From contig NZ_FRAS01000001.1 of the NCBI RefSeq assembly GCF_900142395.1, forward strand, positions 558,001-622,000: a stretch of 64,000 nt of DNA. Direction: 5' to 3'. Origin of the DNA: Hymenobacter psychrotolerans DSM 18569. GTDB taxonomy: Bacteria; Bacteroidota; Bacteroidia; Cytophagales; Hymenobacteraceae. Below the pieces are notes generated by a model that made no database searches, was not told the DNA's origin, and saw nothing but the letters and a program-made list of their open reading frames with translations. Positions 53,235-60,609 of the stretch are shown one piece after another; the first letter of the stretch is position 1; the number at the start of each line of letters is the position of its first letter. Made by a program: the position numbers and the translations under genes.

Positions 53235-53939
53235 TTAGCTGAGCAGGCCCAATCCGAAAAAGAAAAGCAGTTGCAGCATAAATATAAACGGAGCAAGTGC
53301 ATTATGTTTTGCGAAATGGGTGCGGTTGAAAAACACCTGCAGAATCAGGGATACAGCAAACCAGCCCTTGAAATTCTGCAGTGGAATTACATCAAAGCGC
53401 CACTGCCAGAAGTCGTAGCGCACAGCTACGGGCTCCAGGCACGCATCGAGGCCTACCATGAGCAGTGTGGCTACCAGGGCCCGCAAAAAGTCCGGGATGG
53501 GCAGGTAGCGGGCCATAACGCCGGTGGTATACACCAGCATCAGCCAGTTGACTCCTATCATCAGGGGCACGCCCAGCCATTTGGTACCCAGCGTGGGGCC
53601 GTACTGGTAGAACCCAAACAGCAGCCCGGTCCGGATGCCGATAACCTCCACGAAGAAGCCCACGGCCATCGTGACGGCGCAGAACCACCAGAACGTTGCG
53701 GTCTTCTCGGTCTGGTACGCCAGCAGCAGGCCCACGGTCAGCAGCAGGTTCAGGGGCACAAACTGCAGATAGAACGAGGGGTCTTCGGCGAAACCCAGGC
53801 CCAAAAACCCCGTGACGTGAAACAGCAGCAGAATGCCCTGGGCCAGGCGCAGCCGGCGGCGCTGGGCAGTGGCCTGCGCGGTAGCAGCTTCGTTCGGGGG
53901 GGTAGCCTCAGTGGGAAGGTGTTGGATGGAGTCGGGCAT
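53235..53939 (-). CDS. Carotenoid biosynthesis protein (CruF/DUF422 type)
   Basis: This is a 234-residue polytopic membrane protein from ATG 53939 (MPDSIQHLPTEATPPNEAAT); in-frame TTG at 53963 is less likely. About seven helices are visible (for example GILLLFHVTGFLGLGFAEDP, FFVEVIGIRTGLLFGFYQYG, GVPLMIGVNWLMLVYTTGVM). The FxVExIGxxTGxxFGxYxY pattern, the GVP...NW motif and DxxLEPVAV are typical of the CruF/carotenoid 1',2'-hydratase (bisanhydrobacterioruberin hydratase-like) family. It probably hydrates the end of a red carotenoid. crtI lies directly upstream in the same direction. Confidence 0.85.
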   Translation of the reverse strand: MPDSIQHLPTEATPPNEAATAQATAQRRRLRLAQGILLLFHVTGFLGLGFAEDPSFYLQFVPLNLLLTVGLLLAYQTEKTATFWWFCAVTMAVGFFVEVIGIRTGLLFGFYQYGPTLGTKWLGVPLMIGVNWLMLVYTTGVMARYLPIPDFLRALVATLLMVGLDACLEPVAVRYDFWQWRFDVIPLQNFKGWFAVSLILQVFFNRTHFAKHNALAPFIFMLQLLFFFGLGLLS

Positions 53940-53976
53940 GGAGAGAAAAGCAGGGAAAGGCAATGAGACGTGGGCA

Positions 53977-54012
53977 GGCTGCTGCGCCGCATAAGCGCTG
54001 GCCGCAGCAGCC
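53977..54012 (-). terminator. Hairpin after crtI
   Basis: GGCTGCTGCG (53977-53986) pairs with CGCAGCAGCC (54003-54012). It lies between the crtI stop and the CruF-like start and may reduce read-through. Confidence 0.6.
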
Positions 54013-54022
54013 TAGTCCGCTT

Positions 54023-55531
54023 TTATGCCTCATTCTTAATCAGGTCAGAAACAATACGGGCCGAAAGCAGGCAGAGCGGAATGCCGCCGCCGGGATGCAC
54101 CGAGCCACCGCAAAAGTACAGCCCTTCCAGCTTCCGCGAGAAGTTGGGGTGGCGCAGGAAAGCGGCCAGCAGGTTGTTGCTGGAACTGCCGTACAGCGCG
54201 CCCCCAAACGAGGAAGTACGCCGCTCAATGCCCGGCGGGTCCCAGACCTGCTCAGCCCGGATCAGGGGAGCAATATCGGTGCCCAGCGCCTGGCTCACAC
54301 GGGCCAGCACGGCCGCACGGGTGCGGGCGACCAGTGCCGGCCAGTCCTGCCCCTGGTCATGCGGAACGTTCACCATCACAAACCAGTTTTCATGGCCGGC
54401 CGGCGCATCGGTGGGCGTGTGGCCGCTCGTGATGTTCACGTACACCGTAGGGTCGTCGGCAATGGTGTGGTCCTGGAAGATGGCCGCAAACTCGCGCTTG
54501 TAATCAGCCGAAAAGAAGATATTGTGCACTCCCAGCTCGGGAAAGCGCCGGGCGATGCCCCAGTAAAAAATCAGGGCAGAGGACGAGCGGGGCTGGGCCA
54601 GCGTGCTTTCCGGCGCAGGCTGCGCGGGCAAGAGGCGGCGGTAGGTAGGCACCACGTCCATGTTGCTGACCACCAGTCCGAAGTCGTACACATCCTGCGG
54701 CGTGCGCAGGCCCGTCACGTGGCCGCCGGCCGTCAGGATTTCCTCCGCCGGCTCGTTGTAGCGGAACGCTACGCCCAGCTCTTCGGCCAGGCGTACGAGG
54801 CTTTGGGCAATGGCATAGATGCCGCCTTCGGGGTAAAAAGCGCCCAGGCCGTGCTCCAGATGCGGAATCAGGCTGAGTGTAGCGGGTGCCTGGTAGGGGT
54901 CGGAGCCGTTGTAGGTGGCAAACCGGTCGAAGAGCTGCACGAGGCGCGCATCCTGCGGGAAAGCCGCCGCGTGGCGCTGGTGCATGGTGCTGAGCAGGCC
55001 CAGCTGGGGCAGCACCGCCAGCGCCTTCAGCACTTCGGGACTGAGGTAGGTGCCGGCTTTGTGCAGCGACTTGTGCAGAAACGTGCCCGCCGTGCCATCA
55101 TACGCCTGGCCGCTGCGCCGCAGAAACTGCAGCACCTGCGTCGCCGGCACGTGCAGCTTGTCCTGCACTTCCTGCGCAAACCTCTCTTCGTCGGCCCAGG
55201 CCGTGAGGCGGGTACCATCGGCGAAGAAGTACTGCGTGATGGGGTCGAGGCGCTGGTAGCGGAAATAGTCCTGCGGGTTGCGGCCGGCCAGCTCGAACAA
55301 CTCATTCACGAGGTGCGGCAGCGTAAACAGCGAGGGGCCACCGTCGAAACGGTAGCCGCCGGGCAGCTCCAGCTGGTGCATTTTGCCGCCGAAGCTTTCC
55401 TGGGCCTCAAATACCGTGACTTTGTGCCCGCGCACCGCCAGCCGCACGGCCGTGGCAATACCGCCAATACCAGCCCCAATAACAGCTACCGGACGAGAAG
55501 CAGGAGAAACGAACGTTTTTTTTCGGGCCAC
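54023..55531 (-). CDS. crtI: Phytoene desaturase family protein (CrtI type)
   Basis: This is a 502-residue flavoprotein from GTG 55531 (VARKKTFVSPASRPVAVIGA). The N-terminal Rossmann motif is VIGAGIGGIATAVRLAVRGH followed by KVTVFEAQESFGGKMHQLEL. The C-terminal signature is GLYFCGGSVHPGGGIPLCLL with SARIVSDLI. The size and motif set match CrtI desaturases (phytoene to lycopene) or the related CrtD-type enzymes; the sequence alone does not settle which. No ATG is available near the start. A TATCTTGC element lies at 55535-55542, so transcription would start almost at the GTG. Confidence 0.87.
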   Translation of the reverse strand: MARKKTFVSPASRPVAVIGAGIGGIATAVRLAVRGHKVTVFEAQESFGGKMHQLELPGGYRFDGGPSLFTLPHLVNELFELAGRNPQDYFRYQRLDPITQYFFADGTRLTAWADEERFAQEVQDKLHVPATQVLQFLRRSGQAYDGTAGTFLHKSLHKAGTYLSPEVLKALAVLPQLGLLSTMHQRHAAAFPQDARLVQLFDRFATYNGSDPYQAPATLSLIPHLEHGLGAFYPEGGIYAIAQSLVRLAEELGVAFRYNEPAEEILTAGGHVTGLRTPQDVYDFGLVVSNMDVVPTYRRLLPAQPAPESTLAQPRSSSALIFYWGIARRFPELGVHNIFFSADYKREFAAIFQDHTIADDPTVYVNITSGHTPTDAPAGHENWFVMVNVPHDQGQDWPALVARTRAAVLARVSQALGTDIAPLIRAEQVWDPPGIERRTSSFGGALYGSSSNNLLAAFLRHPNFSRKLEGLYFCGGSVHPGGGIPLCLLSARIVSDLIKNEA

Positions 55532-55840
55532 AGAGCAAGATAAAGGGTATGCGCAAGCTACAACTCCAAAACTCACCGGATGGCTTCAACTGGCCGCCGA
55601 AAAAGTAGGCCCGGGCAGCGGCCGCGGGGGCGAATGTTGGTTTAATTGCCATGCAATCAGAAATATGCGCCCAAGGCGCGCAACGCTCACGTTTGAGCAG
55701 AGCCGGCCTTCTTCACGGCCCATACGGCGCATGGGTTCCGGCTGTAGCACCCGACGGGTGGTCAGCACCCTGCCAGGAGGTGTGTGGTGCCGACGGATGC
55801 CGATATTGCCGCCAACATCAGTAGATTTGGATACTCTGTT
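55532..55840. other. Divergent intergenic region between crtI and a small membrane gene
   Basis: I find no gene in these 309 bases. They contain the crtI promoter box and the TAGATTTG box at 55822-55829. A weak inverted repeat around ACCCGACGGGT lies near 55749, and the rest shows nothing I can support. Confidence 0.5.
55822..55829 (+). promoter_or_regulatory. -7 promoter element of the small membrane protein gene
   Basis: TAGATTTG is an exact TAnnTTTG match, 12 bases before ATG 55841. Transcription would start about 5 bases before the ATG. Confidence 0.6.
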
Positions 55841-56107
55841 ATGGCTCCAAAATACATTTCTTACCTGTGGCTGGGCGGCTGGCTGGTGTTTTACGCCGCC
55901 GTGCTGCCCTATGCCGTGCCCCTGTGCCTCGACTGGCTAAGCAGCCCCTCCGACTGGTGGCTGATCTGCGGGCTGCTGGGGGTTCTGGTGCTGGCGGCGG
56001 GTGTGGTTCTGTCGCTGTACCAGGCCGGCCGGGCCATTCTGCGTTATTTCTCTACTTCTATTCCCTCTTCTTCGCCACCTAATGGCCGAATTTCAACTAA
56101 ACCCTAG
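55841..56107 (+). CDS. Small two-helix membrane protein of unknown function
   Basis: This is an 88-residue protein (MAPKYISYLWLGGWLVFYAA) with two hydrophobic segments, near residues 8-30 and 38-62 (WWLICGLLGVLVLAAGVVLS), then a Ser/Pro-rich end. It overlaps the next gene by 26 bases in another frame, which suggests translational coupling. It may help the SPFH protein that follows, but I do not recognise the family. Confidence 0.65.
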   Translation: MAPKYISYLWLGGWLVFYAAVLPYAVPLCLDWLSSPSDWWLICGLLGVLVLAAGVVLSLYQAGRAILRYFSTSIPSSSPPNGRISTKP

Positions 56108-56966
56108 CCGCAACTGGCTGAAGCCGCTGGTATTCGTTGGGCTGTTGCTACTAGCCCTGATTGCGGGCTGCAGCCTGATAAAAGTAGAACGCATTGATGC
56201 CGGCAACGTGGGCATCAAGGTGAACCTGGCCGGCTCCGGCCGCGGCGTCGACGACATCACCTACACCACGGGCTGGGTGTTTTACAGCCCGCTCAGCACG
56301 GCCGTGTACGAGTTTCCGGTCTACACCCAGCACAAGGAATATGAGGAGTTTGAGGTGCAGAGTCAGGACGGTTCCAGCTTCGGCGTGGCTCCCAGCCTCA
56401 ACTACTATATCCAATCGGATAAGGTGGATGACATTTTCCGGCAGTACCGCCGCCCGTTGGCGGCCATTGAGGACGGCTTCCTGAAAACGGCCGTGTACGA
56501 GGCCTACCGCGTGGCCACCAACCGCTATACCGCCGACAGCCTCATCAGCAACCGGGGCAGCTACGAGGCACGCGTGAAGGCCAACCTCGTGGGGCAGCTC
56601 CAGGGCATGGGCTTCAACGTGCAGCAGATTACCACCAAGCTGGAGCCGCCGGCCAGCCTCAAAGCCGCCATCGACGCCAAAAACACGGCCGTGCAAACCG
56701 GCCTGCAAACCGAAAACCGCATCCGGCAGGCCGAAGCTCAGGCCCGCATCAATATTGCCGAAGCCGAAGGCCGCGCCAAAGCCATCCGTATTGCCGCCGA
56801 CGCGCAGGCCTACGCCAACGAGAAGCAGCAGCAAAGCCTCACGCCGCTGCTGGTGCAGATGCGCTGGATTGAAGCCTGGGAGAAAGGCGGCAGCGCCGTA
56901 CCCACCTACACGGGTGGCAATAGCAGCCAGTTCCTGATGCAGATGCCCCCGGCGGGCGCCAAGTAG
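56082..56966 (+). CDS. SPFH/Band 7 domain protein (prohibitin-like)
   Basis: This is a 294-residue membrane protein. From ATG 56082 (MAEFQLNPSRNWLKPLVFVG) one N-terminal helix (LVFVGLLLLALIAGCSLIKV) is followed by a Band 7 domain (RIDAGNVGIKVNLAGSGRGV, FEVQSQDGSSFGVAPSLNYY, GFLKTAVYEAYRVATNRYTA). A helical coiled coil follows (VQTGLQTENRIRQAEAQARI) and a C-terminal end for oligomerisation. Prohibitin-like SPFH proteins form large membrane rings that organise proteases or lipid domains. A GC in the first helix is followed by Ser, a possible but weak lipobox. It lies in an operon with the small membrane gene. Confidence 0.9.
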   Translation: MAEFQLNPSRNWLKPLVFVGLLLLALIAGCSLIKVERIDAGNVGIKVNLAGSGRGVDDITYTTGWVFYSPLSTAVYEFPVYTQHKEYEEFEVQSQDGSSFGVAPSLNYYIQSDKVDDIFRQYRRPLAAIEDGFLKTAVYEAYRVATNRYTADSLISNRGSYEARVKANLVGQLQGMGFNVQQITTKLEPPASLKAAIDAKNTAVQTGLQTENRIRQAEAQARINIAEAEGRAKAIRIAADAQAYANEKQQQSLTPLLVQMRWIEAWEKGGSAVPTYTGGNSSQFLMQMPPAGAK

Positions 56967-56996
56967 CTTGCTGCTTAAAAAGCTGCCGAAAAACGT

Positions 56997-57092
56997 CATC
57001 CTGAGCAACGCGAAGGACCTTACCACCCTAAAACGAAGCTTCTATACAGTTGACGTTCGGTGGTGGTAAGGTCCTTCGCGTTGCTCAGGATG
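56997..57092. repeat. Dispersed palindromic repeat, copy F
   Basis: These are perfect 31-bp arms (56997-57027 and 57062-57092) that begin CATCCTGAGCAACGCGAAGG, with a 34-base loop. It lies between the SPFH gene and the rlmI-like gene. Confidence 0.9.
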
Positions 57093-57117
57093 GCAACGTT
57101 AAAAGCAAGCGCCGGCT

Positions 57118-58305
57118 CTATTCCACGGCCAGCACCAGACCTTTCAGGTATTCGCCTTCGGGGTGGAACAGGCTGACGGGGTGGTCGGCGGGCTGGGTGA
57201 GGCGGTGCAGAATGCGGGCGGGCCGGCCGGCTTCGATGGCCGCTGCCAGTACCGCGCCCTCAAACAGCTCGGCCGAAACCACCTGCGAGCAGCTGAACGT
57301 GAACAGCAACCCGCCTGGCGCAATGTGTTTGATACCGGCCGCATTCAGGCGCTTGTAGCCCATCAGGGCATTGTGGCGGGCCGAAAGGTGCTTGGCAAAC
57401 GCGGGTGGGTCGAGCACAATCAGGTCGTACTGCTCCTGAGTGGACTTGAAGAAGCTGAACACGTCTTCGGCGTAAGCCGCGTGCTTGCTTTCCAGACCAG
57501 CGAGGGCAGCGTTGCGCTCAGTCAGCTCAATGGCCTTTTTGCTGGAATCCACGGAATGCACCAGCTCGGCCCCGGCCTGCAGCGCGTAGGAGCTGAAGCC
57601 ACCGGTGTAGCAGAACGTGTTGAGCACGCGGCGGCCGGGCGCGTAGCGGGCCAGCAGACTGCGGTTGTCACGCTGGTCGATGAAAAAGCCGGTTTTCTGG
57701 CCCGTTTCCCAATCTACCGCAAACGGGTGGCCGTTCTCGTGTACTACGTGTTCCTGCCCATTGCTTTCCCCGAACAGGTAGCCATTTTGCGCCCCCGGTG
57801 CGGCTTTGGCGGGCACGGTTTCGGCACTCTTGTCGTAGATGGCGCGCAGGCCCGGAATGACTGCCTGCAACGCAGCGGCAATGAGCGGGCGGGCTTTGTA
57901 CATGCCGGCGCTGTGCGCCTGCACTACGGCCGTGTCGCCGTACACGTCAATGATGAGGCCGGGCAGGCCGTCACCTTCGGCGTGGGTGAGGCGGTATACA
58001 TCGGTGCTGCCGGTGCCGGTCAGGCCCAGGCCCTGGCGGAGCTGGTAGGCATTGCGCAGGCGGTTTTCCCAGAACGTGGCATCGGGCAACTGCGCATCGG
58101 GGCCGAAGTCGAGCATACGGACGGCAATGGAGCCGGGCGCATAGTGGCCCACACCCAGCATTTCGCCGTTGGCGGCCTGCACCAGTACTACTTCGCCTTC
58201 CACCACTTCACCCTGCATCCGGCCAATGGCCCCCGAAAACACCCACGGATGGCGGCGGCGCAGAGATTGGTCTTTTCCGGGTTTGAGCGTGACAGTGGCA
58301 GGCAT
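57118..58305 (-). CDS. rlmI: Class I SAM-dependent rRNA methyltransferase, RlmI type
   Basis: This is a 395-residue methyltransferase. From ATG 58305 (MPATVTLKPGKDQSLRRRHP) the N-terminal PUA domain (PWVFSGAIGRMQGEVVEGEV) is followed by an inserted domain and the catalytic core: GFFIDQRDNRSLLARY, VLNTFCYTGGFSSYALQAGA (SAM motif I), YDLIVLDPPAFAKHLSA (motif IV, DPPAF) and GLLFTFSCSQVVSAELF (motif VI with the SCSQ signature). RlmI methylates C1962 of 23S rRNA in E. coli. The exact target here is inferred. An exact TACCTTTG box lies at 58332-58339. The open frame upstream to 58818 overlaps another gene and looks non-coding. Confidence 0.92.
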   Translation of the reverse strand: MPATVTLKPGKDQSLRRRHPWVFSGAIGRMQGEVVEGEVVLVQAANGEMLGVGHYAPGSIAVRMLDFGPDAQLPDATFWENRLRNAYQLRQGLGLTGTGSTDVYRLTHAEGDGLPGLIIDVYGDTAVVQAHSAGMYKARPLIAAALQAVIPGLRAIYDKSAETVPAKAAPGAQNGYLFGESNGQEHVVHENGHPFAVDWETGQKTGFFIDQRDNRSLLARYAPGRRVLNTFCYTGGFSSYALQAGAELVHSVDSSKKAIELTERNAALAGLESKHAAYAEDVFSFFKSTQEQYDLIVLDPPAFAKHLSARHNALMGYKRLNAAGIKHIAPGGLLFTFSCSQVVSAELFEGAVLAAAIEAGRPARILHRLTQPADHPVSLFHPEGEYLKGLVLAVE

Positions 58306-58331
58306 GGCAGCAGAATTAGCAGATTGGACTG

Positions 58332-58339
58332 CAAAGGTA
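58332..58339 (-). promoter_or_regulatory. -7 promoter element of the rlmI-like gene
   Basis: TACCTTTG on the minus strand is an exact match, 26 bases before ATG 58305. It rules out the longer open frame as the coding start. Confidence 0.6.
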
Positions 58340-58403
58340 GCCCCACCAGCGCAGGATTCGCGGGCGGCCCTGGATTTCGTGCCCGCTGTAGCGGCAGCCG
58401 GGC

Positions 58404-58931
58404 TTATCCGAACGGGTCGAGGTAGGCGATGAGCACCGCCAGAGCCGAGAGGCCGGCCAGCACGGCCCATACCGGCCCGCCCCAGATCAGCAGGCCCAGC
58501 AGCGCAATGGGCAGCACCACCAGCCCCAGCACGCCCAGTACCGTGGTGCCTAGCCCCACTTCGGTTGGGCGCTGCGGTGCCGCTACTTTGGCGGCTTCCG
58601 ATTGCCTCGTCGGCTTGGCTAGTAGCGGCTGTTGGTGAGCGTGCGCCTGCTGAATGGCTCGGGCCACTACCCGCAAAGGCGGCCTTTTTGCTAGTTGTCT
58701 GCGTGGCGGAGCGGAGCAGGTAGCGGATTGAGCCGCCGCTGCCGGTACAGTAGCTACTACCGAAGACGTGGCAGAATCGGGTGTAGCTGGAAGAACAGCT
58801 ACCGAAGGAACTGGCCAAAACTGATACGCTGAGCGGCTGCTACTGCAGCCCGCCGCACCACTCAGAACCAGCACGGCCGTCAGCAAACGAAAAACAGCCC
58901 GAAAGCTGCGGAGAGAAGTAGGAATATGCAT
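58404..58931 (-). CDS. Small lipoprotein with C-terminal membrane helices, unknown
   Basis: This is a 175-residue protein. The N-terminus MHIPTSLRSFRAVFRLLTAV runs to VLSGAAGC, a lipobox (Cys29). A low-complexity Ala/Pro/Gln middle follows. The C-terminus holds two close hydrophobic segments (TTVLGVLGLVVLPIALLGLL and WAVLAGLSALAVLIAYLDPF). The last segment resembles small membrane proteins of this genus. Function is not visible. It lies 98 bases upstream of the rlmI-like gene start on the same strand. Confidence 0.65.
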   Translation of the reverse strand: MHIPTSLRSFRAVFRLLTAVLVLSGAAGCSSSRSAYQFWPVPSVAVLPATPDSATSSVVATVPAAAAQSATCSAPPRRQLAKRPPLRVVARAIQQAHAHQQPLLAKPTRQSEAAKVAAPQRPTEVGLGTTVLGVLGLVVLPIALLGLLIWGGPVWAVLAGLSALAVLIAYLDPFG

Positions 58932-58983
58932 GAGCAGGGCCGGATTCGGGGCAATATACGCGGGTTGACTGGGGCATATACGG

Positions 58984-59487
58984 CTACTGCGGCTTCAGCG
59001 CTGCCTTGCCGGGGGCCGGGCCCAAAATAGGGGCGTTGCCATCCGGCCGGCCAAAGTAGCGCCGGTAGATAGGGCGCCGCCAGGCAAACTGCGCCCACAT
59101 GGCCGGGTATAGCAGCGCATCAAGCCACCGAAACGGGCTGCGAAACTCCAGATCTTCCACGATGAAGGTGCCGCCACCGGGGGCAGGCTGCAGCAGGTGG
59201 CGGTGCCGCCAGAAGCGCAACGGCTTGGGCAGCGTCTGGCCTTCATCCACAAAGAAATACGTGCCGTCGGGCCGGATGCCGTGGTCGGTGATGAGCGAGG
59301 TCCAGAGCTGACGAAGCAGGCCGGCGCCCAGCTCCAGATGCACCTCGTCGCCGCGGTGGCAGCCATCGAAACGAAGCAGGTGGAATGGCGGAAATGGCGG
59401 CGCCAGGTCCAGAAACAATTCCCGTGTGAAGCCGGCCCACACCTGGGCCGGGGCAGCCGCTACGTGCGTACGAAGAAGTAAGTGCAT
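58984..59487 (-). CDS. SRPBCC family protein
   Basis: This is a 167-residue soluble protein of the START/SRPBCC fold, which has a large ligand cavity. The N-terminal strand MHLLLRTHVAAAPAQVWAGF and the helix-grip segments (GDEVHLELGAGLLRQLWTSL, FVDEGQTLPKPLRFWRHRHL, FIVEDLEFRSPFRWLDALLY) are typical of ligand-binding SRPBCC proteins, often about 150 residues in Bacteroidota. The ligand is unknown. It starts clearly at 59487 and is followed by the lipoprotein gene after 52 bases. Confidence 0.85.
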   Translation of the reverse strand: MHLLLRTHVAAAPAQVWAGFTRELFLDLAPPFPPFHLLRFDGCHRGDEVHLELGAGLLRQLWTSLITDHGIRPDGTYFFVDEGQTLPKPLRFWRHRHLLQPAPGGGTFIVEDLEFRSPFRWLDALLYPAMWAQFAWRRPIYRRYFGRPDGNAPILGPAPGKAALKPQ

Positions 59488-59541
59488 GGCTGCTTAACTC
59501 CCGCGCAGCCTACTGGGTTTGGTCTGGTTGCCAGAGCGCCG

Positions 59542-59748
59542 CTACTGCGGCATAAACCAGTGCAGGTAGCCGCAATTGTCACACTCATAGCAGATGGCAT
59601 GCGGGTCAGCCCAGTCGGAGGTGAACAGCCCGGCACGTTCCAGTCTCACCTCATTGCGGTGGAAGCCCTGGTGCCGGCAGATAATGCAGTGCAGCGTGTG
59701 GCCTTTTATTTCTACCCGGACGGGTTTTGGCGCGTCGAACAGGCCCAT
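59542..59748 (-). CDS. Small zinc-ribbon-like protein
   Basis: This is a 68-residue protein (MGLFDAPKPVRVEIKGHTLH) with two Cys pairs, CIIC and CYECDNCGY, which should bind zinc. The aromatic end GYLHWFMPQ and the DWADPHAI segment match a small family found in many Bacteroidota, annotated as nucleic-acid-binding zinc ribbon. The target is not known. It starts 54 bases before the SRPBCC stop in the same direction, with no overlap. Confidence 0.8.
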   Translation of the reverse strand: MGLFDAPKPVRVEIKGHTLHCIICRHQGFHRNEVRLERAGLFTSDWADPHAICYECDNCGYLHWFMPQ

Positions 59749-59797
59749 ATGCTGTTTCTCTGGTTATGCTTGATCCCTGTGTAAGTATGCCAGATGA

Positions 59798-60580
59798 CTA
59801 TTTCTCTCTCATTACTGCCATAGCATCTACTATTGTAAAGCTATGATCATCGAAAGTCAGGAATTTTCCATTACCAATTCCTCGTAGTCTGGCCGGAGGG
59901 AAATCACCAAAACGTTTGATTTTATCCTTCCTGTCCCACCAGAAGAAACACGTGTCTTCGTAGGAACCACAGAAAATAACGTTGCCACGCGTGGTGGTTA
60001 GGGCATGGCTACCGCAGAAATCATCCGGGGTTTGCTGATGAGTTACCTGGTAGTCGGTAAGACGTAGCTCCAGCAAGGGAAAGTCAGTGTAGGGATAGAA
60101 CAGAATACTGTCTTTGCCCAGTTTGCACATGCAATAGCAGTCCAATATAAAGTGAGCCGGGTTGCTTGAATTGAACCCCCAAAGCTGCTGACCATCAAAG
60201 TTGAACACGGCCAACCCGTCACTACTGGGTTTACCACTACCTATGCCCTCGTCAAAATAAGAAATTACAATCTTCTCGTCCTGCACCAGAACAGCTTCAA
60301 CTGCATCTCCTGCATTGAACGTCAGCAGCTTATTGCCGCTAACTCCGAAAACATGACCGTTGTCTTGCGGGCCACGCCGGGATTCCACTATCAGGAATCG
60401 GGTATCATCAATTTTTCTGATCAGGGGAAATCGAAACTGCTGCTGCAGCGCCAGTCGCCACTGGTTGGTCCAGACTTCCCAGTTGCTCAATAAGGCAATG
60501 AAGTTGCCGTGCTCGTCTGAATCAAGGGTAAGTAGCCGAAGCTTGCCAGAAGTAAGGGGGTAAACGGTCTGGAAATTCAA
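59798..60580 (-). CDS. Hypothetical protein with beta-propeller-like repeats (lower GC)
   Basis: This is a 260-residue protein without signal peptide or membrane segment. It has repeated strand-turn-strand pieces ending in aromatic or Asp residues (LRLLTLDSDEHGNFIALLSN, LTFNAGDAVEAVLVQDEKIV, NGKFLTFDDHSFTIVDAMAV), as in WD- or PQQ-like propellers. I do not recognise the family. GC is below that of the neighbours (28 of 60 bases in 60121-60180), so transfer is possible. It lies downstream of the SNF2 gene in the same direction with 29 bases between, and might be cotranscribed. Confidence 0.65.
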   Translation of the reverse strand: MNFQTVYPLTSGKLRLLTLDSDEHGNFIALLSNWEVWTNQWRLALQQQFRFPLIRKIDDTRFLIVESRRGPQDNGHVFGVSGNKLLTFNAGDAVEAVLVQDEKIVISYFDEGIGSGKPSSDGLAVFNFDGQQLWGFNSSNPAHFILDCYCMCKLGKDSILFYPYTDFPLLELRLTDYQVTHQQTPDDFCGSHALTTTRGNVIFCGSYEDTCFFWWDRKDKIKRFGDFPPARLRGIGNGKFLTFDDHSFTIVDAMAVMREK

Positions 60581-60609
60581 TAGTTCCGTGTTGTTAATCT
60601 GCGCCAGTA

